Positions 26,394-36,937 of a DNA stretch of 57,887 bases are shown here, piece after piece. The stretch's first letter is position 1, and every line of letters begins with the position of its first letter. Source of the stretch: Candidatus Brocadia carolinensis (lineage in GTDB: Bacteria > Planctomycetota > Brocadiia > Brocadiales > Brocadiaceae). The notes beneath the pieces were generated by a model, which saw only the letters and a list, made by a program, of their open reading frames with translations, was not told the DNA's origin and made no database searches. The position numbers and the translations under genes are program-made. The stretch is from the NCBI GenBank assembly GCA_002009475.1, contig AYTS01000013.1, positions 1-57,887 on the forward strand, written 5' to 3'.

Positions 26394-28139
26394 ATGCTAA
26401 CGATAACGGCAAAGGCAAAACATAGAGATATTTTTCCTGAAGTAGTAAATCTCCTGGACAATTCGAAGAAGTTTTTTGAACGAATTGGCGCCACTGATAT
26501 GGAGAAAAAGGTGGTTGAAATGCGCACCCAGCTGGAAGAACCTTTTTATTTGCTGGTGGCCGGTGAATATAACTCAGGGAAATCCAGTTTTATCAACGCA
26601 ATGTGTGGTGAGCATGTATTACAGGATGGCCCGACGCCCACGACGAATCGAATTACCTTGCTGACGTATGGTGAGAAGGTTGAAGTCAGGGAAGTGGGAG
26701 ACCATTTGTGTCAGGCGACTTATCCGATGGAATCATTGAAAAACGTAACCCTCGTTGATACCCCCGGGACGAATTCCATTATTGTAGAACATGCCGCATT
26801 GACGGAAAGCTTTGTGCACCGGGCGGAACTGGTACTCTTTATCACTTCATCAGATCATCCATTCACCGAGAGCGAACGGCAATTTCTGCAATTTCTCAAG
26901 GGAAAATGGGGACGAAAAGTGTTGTTTATTCTTAATAAAATAGACCTGAAGTCTCCCGAAGAGCTCAATGAGATTGTGTCTTTTCTGGAAAAGAATTGTT
27001 ACCGGTTGCTGGGTTTTGAACCAAAAATTTTACAGGTCTCCGCAAAGGATGCCTATAAAGCGAAAGTCGAAAATGATATGCTTCTCCTGGAAAAAAGCAA
27101 GATTAAAGAGGTTGAAGCTTTTGTGTTTGATAAACTCGATCTCGATACAAAGATCGATTTTAAACTGGTTAGTCCTTTAAAATACCTGCATAACGTGTTT
27201 CAAGACCTGCATCAGAATCTCAGTGAGAAGGTCAATAAGTGCAACACCGATATAAAAAGCATCGAGCGGTTTGAGACGCGGCTGAAGAATAAAAAGCAGG
27301 ATATGCAAGAGTATACCTTGAAATACCGGGATGAAATTAAACTCGTATTCTCCCGGTTAAAAGAGAAGCTGGATAACTTCCTGAATTCCTACGTCACGAT
27401 GAGGTCCGTAGTCCTTTCTAAGGTAGGGCGGGAAAAAATCAGTGAACGGTTTAAAAGGGAAGTGTACGGCCTTTTAAACCCACAGACAGACCTGGAGCGG
27501 ATTATTGACGATATGGTGGATTATGTTTCAAGAAATAACCGTTCATTGTGGGACCTGGCGCGCGATCATATCGAGAAAGAAGTTGGGTATGACCGCAGGG
27601 CAGGTGGTATCGTTGAAGGGCATACCGAACGGCATTACGACGACCGAAGGCACGAGATTGAGATTGCCTTAAAGGCGCGTTCCAAAGAATTCAGGGAACT
27701 GGATATCGAGCGTGAAGCGGAGAAATTAAACAGTTCGGTACAGGCTGGGTTTATTAGTTTTTTACTGACAGAGGCGTTTGCCATTGGTGTTGGGGTTGGA
27801 GCTACGATAGTGGTCTCCTGGCTTATACCTCCTCAGGTAACTATAGGGATAGCCGTAGCATTGGCATTTATTGGCCTGGCTATTTTCCCTCAAAGAAGGA
27901 AGTCGTTCCGTAATGAATTTATTAAGCGGACCGATGCCATCTGCGAGCGGTTTGTTGAGTTTATGAAATTCGAAATCAATAAGGCGATTGATCGCGTAAT
28001 AGAAGATATTAGCAACAATATTTCATCCTATCGCGATCTCCGTTGGACAGAACGGGAAGAAACGGTGCGTCAGGTGTCAGAAGTGAACACGTTGCTGGAA
28101 AATGTAAAAAACCTTATGAGAAAAAGCGGTTTAAGCTAA
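26394..28139 (+). CDS. Bacterial dynamin-like GTPase
   Basis: 581 residues. GTPase motifs: G1 GEYNSGKSS (57-65), G2 within TPTTNR (81-86), G3 DTPG (122-125), G4 NKID (181-184). A long helical region follows (about 260-450, coiled-coil-like), then two adjacent hydrophobic segments near residues 455-495 that could insert in a membrane as a hairpin, then a helical tail. This layout matches bacterial dynamin-like proteins that remodel or stabilise membranes. Anammox cells have an internal organelle membrane, so a role there is an attractive guess only. The ATG abuts a repeat and has no ribosome site that I can see. Confidence 0.88.
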   Translation: MLTITAKAKHRDIFPEVVNLLDNSKKFFERIGATDMEKKVVEMRTQLEEPFYLLVAGEYNSGKSSFINAMCGEHVLQDGPTPTTNRITLLTYGEKVEVREVGDHLCQATYPMESLKNVTLVDTPGTNSIIVEHAALTESFVHRAELVLFITSSDHPFTESERQFLQFLKGKWGRKVLFILNKIDLKSPEELNEIVSFLEKNCYRLLGFEPKILQVSAKDAYKAKVENDMLLLEKSKIKEVEAFVFDKLDLDTKIDFKLVSPLKYLHNVFQDLHQNLSEKVNKCNTDIKSIERFETRLKNKKQDMQEYTLKYRDEIKLVFSRLKEKLDNFLNSYVTMRSVVLSKVGREKISERFKREVYGLLNPQTDLERIIDDMVDYVSRNNRSLWDLARDHIEKEVGYDRRAGGIVEGHTERHYDDRRHEIEIALKARSKEFRELDIEREAEKLNSSVQAGFISFLLTEAFAIGVGVGATIVVSWLIPPQVTIGIAVALAFIGLAIFPQRRKSFRNEFIKRTDAICERFVEFMKFEINKAIDRVIEDISNNISSYRDLRWTEREETVRQVSEVNTLLENVKNLMRKSGLS

Positions 28140-28173
28140 TGGGAACAGGAAACCGTTGTTAAACAGAGATCGG

Positions 28174-28650
28174 ATGCGGTTTGGGATTGGATATGATATT
28201 CATAAACTCGTTGAAAACCGCAAGCTGGTGCTGGGTGGGGTCGAGTTTGATTACCATTTAGGATTGCTGGGTCATTCGGATGCTGATGTCGTGCTTCATG
28301 CTATATGCGACGCACTGCTCGGGGCAGCAGCCCTCGGGGACATTGGAGAGCACTTCCCGGATACGGATCCGAAATGGAAAGGGGTATCCAGTAAGTTGTT
28401 CCTTCTAAAAGTTGCCGAACTTTTGAAAGAGCGCCGCTACAGGGTGAATAATGTGGACGTCATGATTCTTGCCCAAAAACCGAAGCTTGGACAGAAAAAA
28501 CTGGAGATGAAAAAGAATATAGCGGAATGGCTCTGCGTAGATGTTGGCAGGGTTAACATCAAGGCAACAACAATGGAAGGTGTGGATGCCATTGGCCGTG
28601 GTGAGGCTATTGCAGCCCAGGCCATTGCGAGTTTATGCGAGGATCTGTAA
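28174..28650 (+). CDS. ispF: 2-C-methyl-D-erythritol 2,4-cyclodiphosphate synthase
   Basis: 158 residues, usual length. It makes the cyclodiphosphate intermediate of the MEP isoprenoid pathway. Metal ligands and signatures are visible: GIGYDIHKL (Asp8, His10), LLGHSDADVVLHA, DIGEHFPDTDP, and ATTMEGVDAIGRGEAIAAQA. The start at ATG 28174 (MRFGIGYDIH) fits the family; the frame opens at TTG 28156. It lies 34 bases after the dynamin-like gene. Confidence 0.96.
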   Translation: MRFGIGYDIHKLVENRKLVLGGVEFDYHLGLLGHSDADVVLHAICDALLGAAALGDIGEHFPDTDPKWKGVSSKLFLLKVAELLKERRYRVNNVDVMILAQKPKLGQKKLEMKKNIAEWLCVDVGRVNIKATTMEGVDAIGRGEAIAAQAIASLCEDL

Positions 28651-28675
28651 TTGTAAAGGACTAAGTGGTTTTACC

Positions 28676-29230
28676 ATGGCAATCTGGAAAAGAAAACTAA
28701 AGAAAAAAGAATCTGGCGAGCTTTCTCAGAAAGAAGGTGTTCCGGAAGAAACCGGTGGGAGTAGTCAGCCGGTGACAACCGGAGAAGAAATACTGGCTAA
28801 AGAACAGACAATAGAACAGCCAAAAGAGAAAGAGCCGGTTCCTGAAAAACCACCGGAAGAAAAATTTCGTGAATTCACAGAGGACTTTGTGCCTGGCGGG
28901 GTGCTCATATTCGACAAGAAGATATCAGGTTTTTTTGGAAAGGGATTCTGGGGTATATTGTCGGTACTCATCTTCCCGCCGGTATTGGTATTTGCCTTAA
29001 GCATTGTTGTTATTGTCTGTATGCTCGTCTTTCCCTTAATAGCAATAGTGCTTGTTGCATTAATACCCGCGGTTTTTGTAACCCTGTCCATCTTGATTAT
29101 TGCACTCCCCGTGTTCTTTCCGTTGCTAATCTTGTTTTTGCTTATTACCGGCAAAGGCAGATTGCTCCTTGGTTCAGAGGGAAAGTGGTTTGGCATTGAG
29201 ATGTTTGGGAAGAGTTATACCCTGAAATAA
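28676..29230 (+). CDS. Hypothetical membrane protein
   Basis: 184 residues. The first 75 residues are very polar, rich in Lys, Glu and Pro, including EQPKEKEPVPEKPPEEK. Two or three strongly hydrophobic segments follow from about residue 95 to 160 (ILSVLIFPPVLVFALSIVVI, LIAIVLVALIPAVFVTL), and the C-terminus is short. No family recognised. The ATG at 28676 lies 26 bases after ispF, with AAGGA upstream but at a long distance. It is probably in the same transcript as ispF. Confidence 0.7.
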   Translation: MAIWKRKLKKKESGELSQKEGVPEETGGSSQPVTTGEEILAKEQTIEQPKEKEPVPEKPPEEKFREFTEDFVPGGVLIFDKKISGFFGKGFWGILSVLIFPPVLVFALSIVVIVCMLVFPLIAIVLVALIPAVFVTLSILIIALPVFFPLLILFLLITGKGRLLLGSEGKWFGIEMFGKSYTLK

Positions 29231-29453
29231 CCGTTTGAGTGAAATTCGTTTTTCGTAGTCGCCATCCTGGCTTAGGAATTGTCAATAAATAACGGCAGCA
29301 CTTCATTGCGGACTTGATAGATTGTTTGCATGAAGAAAGATGATATTCACTTCAGCAAAAGTATAAGTTTGTTTTTCTTTGCTTTACAAGAAAGTATCAA
29401 TTATATTGTAAAAAAAAACATCGTCCTGGCTGAATTTTATTACCAACGGATAC

Positions 29454-29813
29454 ATGGGAAAAGTTGTTTTCTTAAATAATAGCTTTATCGGCATCCTAAT
29501 AGTATGGTTTCTTTTGTGCATATTGCCAGGCGACTGTTTCTTGCTAGGCTGTGGAGAAAAGGATTCATTCCATTGTAGTGAAAGGGAATCTGCCGGTTTA
29601 TCGCACCATGATGACAGTTCTTCTCTCCCCAGTGACGATCAGCATTGCTCACATTGTTGTCTCCTGTGTGCCCACAATGTAGTTATGGGTTTATTACAAA
29701 ACTCGTCATTATTTATCAGTAGTCCTTCCAGTAGGTTTCAAACCCGTCCTTGTAATCATTTCAAAAGCATTTTCCAGACAATCATTTATCATCCACCGCG
29801 TTTAGCCGCATAA
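29454..29813 (+). CDS. Small secreted Cys/His-rich protein before the metal efflux genes
   Basis: 119 residues: a signal peptide (about residues 8-32), then a short region dense in possible metal ligands (SHHDDSSSLPSDDQHCSHCC, then LLCAH), a hydrophobic stretch, and an end YHPPRLAA. Small proteins of this shape, ending in a PP-R pattern, commonly precede CzcCBA or copper efflux genes, where they may act as periplasmic metal binders or sensors. That role is inferred from context. There is no clear ribosome site. Confidence 0.65.
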   Translation: MGKVVFLNNSFIGILIVWFLLCILPGDCFLLGCGEKDSFHCSERESAGLSHHDDSSSLPSDDQHCSHCCLLCAHNVVMGLLQNSSLFISSPSSRFQTRPCNHFKSIFQTIIYHPPRLAA

Positions 29814-30187
29814 TCCAGTCTATAACTTTCAACATCTCATAACGTTGTATCGAGTTGCTACCGAAAGACACGGGACATCCGTGAAACAACCGATACCTCC
29901 GGTTGGCTGCGTCATGTAATCTGTACAACCTCTTTTGCTTACTCAAGGCAGGTTTCAAGATTGCAGCTACCATTGGAATTTCCTGATGGTATGAGTAATT
30001 TCACCTGAAAATAACAATACGCTGTCATGCTGGGCACTTCGCCGTTTGCCATTCTGAGCGAAGCGAAGAATCTTTATTGCCGCTCAGGGTGGCAGTATGC
30101 AGAAATCTTCAGTTTGCGATGGATCGCTTCAGAAGAATTCCTGTGAGCAATTATTCATTCCTTGGTTTATCGTGAAAGGTTCTTGTT
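29814..30187. repeat. Intergenic region with a CATTCTGAGCGAAGCGAAG repeat
   Basis: About 30025-30150 holds TGTCATGCTGGGC...CATTCTGAGCGAAGCGAAGAATCT-type units and their partial inverses. The first part (29814-30020) shows nothing that I can name. A GAAAGG ribosome site for the czcC-like gene lies at the right end. Confidence 0.65.
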
Positions 30188-31524
30188 ATGGATATGCATT
30201 TTCGGTTTAAACCTCATCTTCAAAGATATGGGTTCATTGTTTTTGTTATTATCGTGTATGCGTCTTTTTTTTTTGCCGGGTTTCCGGCTATCAGCCTTCG
30301 GGAAGGATCTTCCTGCCAAAGCTCCTGACCAGAATGATCAGGTATCAAACAAAAAGATTTCACTCGAAGAGGCCATTCGTATTGCCGTCGAAAAGAATCC
30401 TTTTTTGCAATCGACCAGGGATCAGCTGGAAGCTTCTTTGGGTTCGCTGAGGCAGTCGAAATTATATCCCAATCCCGTTCTCGAGTTTTTGGCAGAAGAA
30501 ATTCCTGAAGATGAAATTGGATTAAATCAGAGCCAGAACCTCGTGGCAGTAACTCAGCCCATCATCACGGGGGGTAAAAGAGGATTAGGAATCAGGGTTA
30601 GTGAAAAAGCAAAAGAAAAAGACGAGTTTGATCGCGATACCGTTGTACTCAATGTTATCGCTGACACAAAGAAGGTGTTTAGCGGGGTTATTGGAGATCA
30701 GGATGGGCTGGCTATAGCAAAGGAGACAGAAAAAATAGCGAAAGGAATTTATGAAAGTGAAAATCTCAGATTTGAGGCGGGGGAAGTGGCCATTACGAAT
30801 GTCCTTAGGGCGGAGGTGGAATGGTCAAAGGCAAGAAACCTCGTTTCTCATGCGGAAGGTAATCTTCAAAATTCCCTAAAGGAGTTACAAACGGTGATGG
30901 GCATTCCGGAAGAGACCATCGGGGGTGTGACGGGAATGCTTATGTCAAGACCCGGAGAGTTGTCACTTCCTGAGCTTGAACTGGAGATGAGCAATAATCA
31001 GCCAATCCTTAAGGCGTCAAAGAAGAACATGGAAATTGCAGACACGCAGTTAATGCTGGAAAAAAGGCAAGTTATACCCGACATCAATGTGTCTGCTGGC
31101 TATAAAAGGCTCTCAGCGGAAAACCTAGACACCGTACAGCTCGGTGTTGAGATTCCAGCTCCTTTCTTTAATCGCAACCAGGGTAATATACAAAAAGGCA
31201 AGGCGCTTTCAAAAAAAAGCTAAAAGTGAAAACCAGTCCGTTTATAACGACCTGCTCTTTCAGTTACGGAAAAATTTCAATTCATACAATGTAGAACGGA
31301 AGCGTGTCATGGAATTTAGGGATAAAATTTTGCCAAAGGCGGAAGAATCCCTGAAGTTAATTACCAGGGGATACAGAGAGGGTGAGTTTGATTACATTGA
31401 CCTCCTGGATGCGCAGAGGACATGGGCGGAGACGAGAATCTCCTATATTGAATCCCTGAAAAGTTTAAATATGTTTATTGCAGACATCGAAAGATTGGCA
31501 GTAATGAAGATAAGGGAGCAATAA
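30188..31524 (+). CDS. czcC: CzcC/TolC-type outer membrane efflux protein, two frameshifts
   Basis: Restored length is 444 residues. It is the outer-membrane channel of an RND metal efflux pump. The natural start is ATG 30188 (MDMHFRFKPHLQRYG, signal peptide), with GAAAGG upstream. Its frame meets the main frame at a T10 run (30265-30274) if one T is removed. A second break at an A8 run (31211-31218) is also repaired by one base. Outer-membrane efflux repeats are visible: ISLEEAIRIAVEKNPFL near the N-terminus, and LKLITRGYREGEFDYIDLLD in the C-terminal half. The adaptor and pump genes follow on the same strand. Confidence 0.88.
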
Positions 31525-31559
31525 TGACGATAAGAAGACATTTCTAAGTAGACCTTCGG

Positions 31560-31625
31560 CGACTTTCCCCCCCCTGGTTCCCTCCCCCCGTAAACGGGGG
31601 GATTATGGGGGGTTGCCTGGTATGG
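31560..31625. repeat. C/G-run palindrome repeat
   Basis: The stem CCCCCCG (31584-31590) pairs with CGGGGGG (31595-31601) around a TAAA loop. The same palindrome with flanking CCCTGTTTCC and GGATTATG occurs at 36448-36465. No T tract follows, so I call it a repeat and not a terminator. It splits czcC from czcB. Confidence 0.85.
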
Positions 31626-31678
31626 TATGATACAAACAATGAAATTCCTAACATTTACTTTAAAGGGAAACGAAGCTT

Positions 31679-33011
31679 ATGAATTATTTACAATCATGGA
31701 AGATCCGACTGATTAGTTTCACGATTATTCTCTTATGTACGGGAATCTTTTCCATGGCAAATATTTGCGCACATCAGGGTTGTCAGGACGCCCATAAAGA
31801 CAAGGTATGTCCTGAGCATGGTGTTCCGGAAAGTGGATGTGCCTCGTGTAATCCTGCCATGAAAAACAGCAGTTACGAAGAATTATTAAAAAAAACACTG
31901 TGAGCACAATATCTCCATTATTGACTGTGACGGGTGTCGTTATGAGGTTGGGGCCGTCAAGGTCGATAAATCCATAATAGGGGAGATTATAACGGTAGAA
32001 AACGTTGAGTTGTTTGACATCGATGTAACTCATAAGGCAACAGGTGAGATTGCGTCTAACCGCGACCGTTTTGTTATCGTTTCCCCAAGGGTATCCGGGG
32101 TCGTTAAGGAGTTGTTTGTAGACTGGGGAGATCATGTGAAGAAAGGGCAGAAGCTGGCAGTATTGGATAGTGTAGAACTGGGAGAGGTCAGGGCTAATTA
32201 TAAGAAGGCGATGGCAATGTTAAGAATGGCAAAAAAGAACTATTCCAGGGAAAAGACTCTCTATAAACAAAAGATTTCATCCACAAAACATTTTCTGGAA
32301 GCGGAGAACACGTACGAACAGGCGCAGATAGAGCTAAAAGCGTTAAAAGAGAAGTTGATTCTCATGGGTCAGTTGGAAGATGACATCCTGGGTATAGCCG
32401 ATGACCAGGTATCCTCACTGTTTATCCTTTCCGCTCCCTTTGATGGTACGGTAATTGAAAAAAATGTAGCCATTGGTGAACTTAAGGACGCCTTTACGCC
32501 GGTTGTTACCATTTCTGACCTCACCAATCTGTGGGTATGGTTTGATATCTATGAAAAAGATATTTCCATGGTTCAGCCAGGAAATAAGGTGATGATATCA
32601 GTTGCCTCCTGCCCGGACGAACAATTTGAGGGGATTGTTACGTATATTGGAGTTACCGTTGATGAAAAAACGCGGACCGTGAAGGTTCGTGCAGAGGTTG
32701 ACAATCGTCATGAAAAATTAAAACCGGGTATGTTTGCCAAGGTGTTGCTGTTGTATCAATCGGAGAAAGCAAATAGTTCTCCCATTGTGCCTAATAAAGC
32801 CGTTCAGTCCGACGGACAAGAATGCTTTGTTTTTGTGCCCCTTCATGAGGGCCTTTTTTTAAGGCGAGATGTGACCCTTGGTACGCGGATAGATGGCCAT
32901 GTGAAAGTTACCAGTGGCTTAAGCAAGAGCGACAGCGTGGTTGTGAAGGGAGCTTTCCTGCTCAAATCTGGAATTATGAAGGAAAAGTTTGGGGAGGGGT
33001 GCGTCCACTGA
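31679..33011 (+). CDS. czcB: CzcB-type periplasmic adaptor with Cys-rich N-terminus, one frameshift
   Basis: 443 residues after removing one base from an A8 run at 31888-31895. The first part has a signal peptide and a heavy-metal-binding segment (HQGCQDAHKDKVCPEHG, SGCASCNPAM). The next part continues across the run as ELLKKHCEHNISIIDCDGC, another Cys/His-rich patch, then the adaptor body: SPRVSGVVKELFVDWGDHV, coiled-coil hairpin (about residues 170-220), APFDGTVIEKNVAIGE and LKPGMFAKVLL. It links inner-membrane pump and outer-membrane channel. It ends four bases before the pump start. Confidence 0.88.
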
Positions 33012-33015
33012 CGGT

Positions 33016-36000
33016 ATGATCAACAGGCTTATCGAATACGCCTTAAAACAGGGTTTCCTTGTTATTGTCGTGATTGGTATCATTATGGGGCTGGGTTTAT
33101 ACTACCTTGTGCGTTTGCCGGTCGATGCCGTCCCTGATGTTACCACAAACCAGGTGCAGATTAACACCGAGGTGTCGGGACTTGGCCCTCTTGAAGTGGA
33201 AAAACTCATTACCTTCCCTATTGAATTCTCCATGGGTGGATTACCCAACGTTGTGGAGACGCGTTCCCTTTCAAAGTCGGGACTCTCACAGGTTACGGTA
33301 GTTTTTGCTGACCACGTAAATATCTATTTTGCCCGCCAATTGGTCCTGGAGCGTTTACAAACAGCAAAAGAGCAACTACCGAAGATTTTCAATGCCCAGC
33401 CTATCATGGGACCGATTAGCACGGGGCTCGGTGAGATTTATCAATATGTAGTTACCGGTGAGGGTAAAGATACGATGGAACTCAGAACCATTCAGGACTG
33501 GATAATCAAACCCAGGCTCCTAACCACACCAGGGATCATTGAGATCAACAGCTTCGGCGGTTTCGTAAAGCAGTACCAGGTGCTGGTGGATCCCAAAAAG
33601 CTCATCACCTATGATATCACTCTCCGGCAGGTCTTTGATGCCCTGGCAGCCAATAATGCCAATGCCGGTGGGCAATACATTGAACATGCCTCTGAACAGT
33701 ATCTCATAAGAGGTATAGGGCTTATCAATAGTATGCAGGACATTGAAAATATTGTTGTCCATGCGACGACAGAAGGTACCCCCATCTATATAAAAAATAT
33801 TGCAGATGTGGTGGTGGGGCCAGAGGTACGTTACGGGGCGGTTACCAAAGATGGCAAGGGAGAGGTTGTCACCGGCATAGCCATGATGCTCAAGGGTGAG
33901 AATAGTCGTACCGTGGTGGAAAGAGTGAAACGGCAGGTTGAAGAGATCCGGCAGTATCTGCCAAAAGGCGTTAATATCGTGCCGTTTTATGATCGGGCGG
34001 CCCTGGTCAACGAGGTTATTCGTACCGTTATAAGCAACGTCATTTTCGGTATTATACTGATAATCATAGTTCTTACGTTAACGGTAGGTAACTGGCGAGT
34101 CTCACTCCTTGTTGCTTTTTCTGTTCCTTTAACGGTCGTTTTAACCTTTTCTGGCATGTATCACCTGGGGATTGCCGCTACGGTAATGAGTATCGGTTCG
34201 CTGGGGTTTGGTAACATTACTGATGGTTCTGTTTGCACGGTGGAAAATATTGTCCAGCGCCTAACCTTGAGGAAAAGGAGTGATGGTTACGCGGAGACAA
34301 TACTCCGTGCAGCTCAGGAGGTGGGTCGCCCCATCTTCTTCGCTGTGGGAATTATCATTATCATTTATGTGCCTCTCCTGACTTTACAGGGTGTTGAAGG
34401 CAAGATGTTTAAGCCTGTAGCCCTTACGGTCAGTCTTGCCATGCTGAGTTCCCTTTTTGTTGCCCTCGTGCTTATGCCCACGCTTAGCTCCCTTATTTTT
34501 AAAAAAGGGTTAAAGACAAAGGAACATACTGAGGAACCGGATAATCGTATAATGTTGTTCCTGAAGAACCGTTACAGGCCATTGTTGCAAAAGGTTGTAT
34601 TTCATCCAAGGATTACCTTAATTATTGCAGCCTCGTGTTTCCTTTCCAGCCTTGTCCTCTACCCCTTTTTAGGTTCAGAGTTTATGCCTGAATTGGACGA
34701 AGGCGCCATAGCAATCAACGTGCGGCGCCTGCCTAGTGTCTCTTTAAAGGAGTCGGTTAACCTTTCTACGCTTGTAGAGAAAACTCTCATGAAATATCCG
34801 GAGGTTGAGACCGTTGTATCCAAGACCGGAAGGGCAGAAATTGCCACGGACCCCATGGGACAGGAGATCAGCGACGTGTTCGTAATGCTTAAACCGAAGG
34901 ATACCTGGCAGACGGCCAGAACCAAGTATGGTCTTATTGCCCGCATGGAAGAGGATTTGAAAAAGATACCGGGTATGCAGTATAGTTTTTCACAGCCCAT
35001 TGAGCTCAGGGTCAGTGAGTTAATAGCCGGCGTCCGTTCTGATGTTGCCATTAAACTTTTTGGTGAGGATTATGAGGTATTAAAGTCAAAGGCGGGGGAA
35101 ATCGAAAGAATTGTTGCTCATATACGGGGAGCTGAGGATGTGAAGGGTGAACAGGTGGCAGGTTTGCCGGTGATACAGATAAAAATTGACCGGAACGCCA
35201 TTGCCCGTTATGGCATCAACGTGTCGGACATACAGGATGTTATCACCACAGCAATTGGCGGCAGGGCGGCATCGCAGGTGCTGGAAGAGCAGATGCGATT
35301 CGACCTCATCGTCCGTTTTACCGAGGAATCAAGGGATAACATCGAAGAGATCAAAAATATCCTGATTAGCGCCCCGGGTGGCGTGCGTGTGCCGCTTATC
35401 CAACTGGCGGATATTTTTATTGAAGAGGGACATGCCCAGGTCAACCGCGAGAACGGACATCGCCGCATTGTCGTGGAGTGTAACGTGCGGGACAGGGATA
35501 TCGGCAGTTTTGTGGCAGAGGCAAAGAAGAAGATACGGGAAGGTGTGGATATCCCCGCAGGATATTATCTGGACTGGGGTGGCCAGTTTGAGAATATGCA
35601 GCGTGCAAGGAACCGTCTGGCCATTGTTATTCCCATTTCCATGGGATTAATCTTTATTCTTCTTTTCATGAGTTTCCGTTCCTTTAAAAATGCCGTCCTT
35701 ATTTATATCAATGTTCCTTTTGCCGCTACCGGAGGGATTGTGGCGCTATTCTTAAGGGGCATGCCGATGAGTGTCTCTGCGGGGGTGGGATTTATCTCAC
35801 TGTTTGGTCTATGCGTGTTAAATGGCACGGTTATGGTGTCGTGTATTAATGAATATCTTCAAACAGGGAAGGAAACGAGAAATACAATTGTAGAGGCCGC
35901 TACAAGGCGACTGAGACCCGTACTGATAACAGTCCTGACCGATATTATTGGGTTATTGCCGATGACCATATCTACGGATATTGGGGCCGAGGTACAGAAA

Positions 36001-36108
36001 CCATTGGCCACGGTGATCGTTGGTGGGGTATGTTTTTCAAGCTTCCTGACTCTTTTTGTGATACCTGCACTCTATCAATGGTTTCCAAAGAGGATTGAGG
36101 CAACATAA
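33016..36108 (+). CDS. czcA: CzcA-type RND heavy-metal efflux pump
   Basis: 1030 residues, complete, with the RND pattern of two repeats of one plus five membrane segments around large periplasmic loops. N-terminal words VDAVPDVTTNQVQINTE and FPIEFSMGGLPNV identify the heavy-metal (HME) family. In membrane segment 4 the family motif DFGxIVDGAV reads GFGNITDGSV, so the first of the two conserved proton-relay Asp residues is Gly while the second and the following Glu remain. The second CzcA in this window has both. The ATG at 33016 follows the czcB stop by four bases. Metal specificity (Co/Zn/Cd or Cu/Ag) cannot be read here. Confidence 0.93.
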   Translation: MINRLIEYALKQGFLVIVVIGIIMGLGLYYLVRLPVDAVPDVTTNQVQINTEVSGLGPLEVEKLITFPIEFSMGGLPNVVETRSLSKSGLSQVTVVFADHVNIYFARQLVLERLQTAKEQLPKIFNAQPIMGPISTGLGEIYQYVVTGEGKDTMELRTIQDWIIKPRLLTTPGIIEINSFGGFVKQYQVLVDPKKLITYDITLRQVFDALAANNANAGGQYIEHASEQYLIRGIGLINSMQDIENIVVHATTEGTPIYIKNIADVVVGPEVRYGAVTKDGKGEVVTGIAMMLKGENSRTVVERVKRQVEEIRQYLPKGVNIVPFYDRAALVNEVIRTVISNVIFGIILIIIVLTLTVGNWRVSLLVAFSVPLTVVLTFSGMYHLGIAATVMSIGSLGFGNITDGSVCTVENIVQRLTLRKRSDGYAETILRAAQEVGRPIFFAVGIIIIIYVPLLTLQGVEGKMFKPVALTVSLAMLSSLFVALVLMPTLSSLIFKKGLKTKEHTEEPDNRIMLFLKNRYRPLLQKVVFHPRITLIIAASCFLSSLVLYPFLGSEFMPELDEGAIAINVRRLPSVSLKESVNLSTLVEKTLMKYPEVETVVSKTGRAEIATDPMGQEISDVFVMLKPKDTWQTARTKYGLIARMEEDLKKIPGMQYSFSQPIELRVSELIAGVRSDVAIKLFGEDYEVLKSKAGEIERIVAHIRGAEDVKGEQVAGLPVIQIKIDRNAIARYGINVSDIQDVITTAIGGRAASQVLEEQMRFDLIVRFTEESRDNIEEIKNILISAPGGVRVPLIQLADIFIEEGHAQVNRENGHRRIVVECNVRDRDIGSFVAEAKKKIREGVDIPAGYYLDWGGQFENMQRARNRLAIVIPISMGLIFILLFMSFRSFKNAVLIYINVPFAATGGIVALFLRGMPMSVSAGVGFISLFGLCVLNGTVMVSCINEYLQTGKETRNTIVEAATRRLRPVLITVLTDIIGLLPMTISTDIGAEVQKPLATVIVGGVCFSSFLTLFVIPALYQWFPKRIEAT

Positions 36109-36530
36109 AATAATTTTACCACAGAGGTCGCAGGGAGCGCAGAGATGAATAAAAGTAAAACTGTTGAGAAGTCTAAAATAAGGTAACAATTTATTGTAAA
36201 CGCTAAAAAAGTTGTCATTGCGAGGAGGAACGACGAAAGCAATCCCGGCTATGGCTGCCATTCCGGGCAAAGCGAGGGATCTCATGGGTTTGCTTCGCCT
36301 GGGCTCGCAACTTCGGCTTCGCTGTCGCTCGCAATGACGGATTCATGTTTCTGTCATCTTTGCGAAACATGTTCTCCTGAAAATTGGGCAGCAGGAATCC
36401 CTTCCTTGAAAAGATGAAATTAGGCTCCAGCGATTTCCCCCCTGTTTCCCCCCGTAAACGGGGGGATTATGAGAGGGTGATTGAAATTCCTTAATGTTAA
36501 ATTATTACAGAAAGATGAATGAGATAAAAC
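36109..36530. repeat. Intergenic repeat block between the two efflux loci
   Basis: It holds an ACCACAGAGGTCGCAGGGAG unit (about 36118-36146), a TTGTCATTGCGAGGAGGAACG / TCGCAATGACGG block (36211-36340), and the CCCCCCG-TAAA-CGGGGGG palindrome (36448-36465). No gene is seen. Confidence 0.8.
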
Positions 36531-36869
36531 ATGGAAAAGATTGAGATTGCCAGGTCTGTTTTCTTCTTTATCCTCGCCGGACTTTGTGAAATAGGTGGAG
36601 GTTATCTGGTATGGCTCTGGCTAAGAGAGGGTAAGAGTATTTGGCTCGGTTTATCCGGAGCAATCGTGTTGGTTATCTATGGAGTTATACCAACATCCCA
36701 GCCTGCAAATTTTGGTCGTGTCTATGCCGCCTATGGTGGTGTATTCATAGTTCTCTCCATTCTATGGGGATGGAAGGTTGACAAAATAGCGCCGGATAGA
36801 TTTGACCTGATAGGCGGTTTTATTGCCCTCATTGGGGTAATTATTATTATGTACTGGCCAAGGGGCTAA
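36531..36869 (+). CDS. YnfA/UPF0060 family small membrane protein
   Basis: 112 residues with four membrane segments. The family words [35 protein letters not shown] and a final [13 protein letters not shown] are present. UPF0060 belongs to the small multidrug resistance-like superfamily; its substrate is not established. Here it lies between two RND metal-efflux loci on the same strand, which suggests a stress or metal-related role. There is no good ribosome site before the ATG. Confidence 0.92.
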   Translation: MEKIEIARSVFFFILAGLCEIGGGYLVWLWLREGKSIWLGLSGAIVLVIYGVIPTSQPANFGRVYAAYGGVFIVLSILWGWKVDKIAPDRFDLIGGFIALIGVIIIMYWPRG

Positions 36870-36904
36870 TTTTGATAGACAGGGGGTCAGGAACAAAGCA
36901 TGCT

Positions 36905-36937
36905 TGTATGGTTCAATCTTGTAGATTGAATCATACA
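36905..36937. other. Long hairpin after the YnfA-like gene
   Basis: Arms of 15 bases (36905-36919 and 36923-36937) pair with one G-T pair around a three-base loop. No T tract follows, so a classical terminator is not shown; it may be a transcript-end protector or repeat. Confidence 0.7.

Noticed and set aside
31560..31625. G/C palindrome as a terminator between czcC and czcB
   Set aside because: No T tract follows the stem and the same palindrome recurs elsewhere as part of a dispersed repeat.
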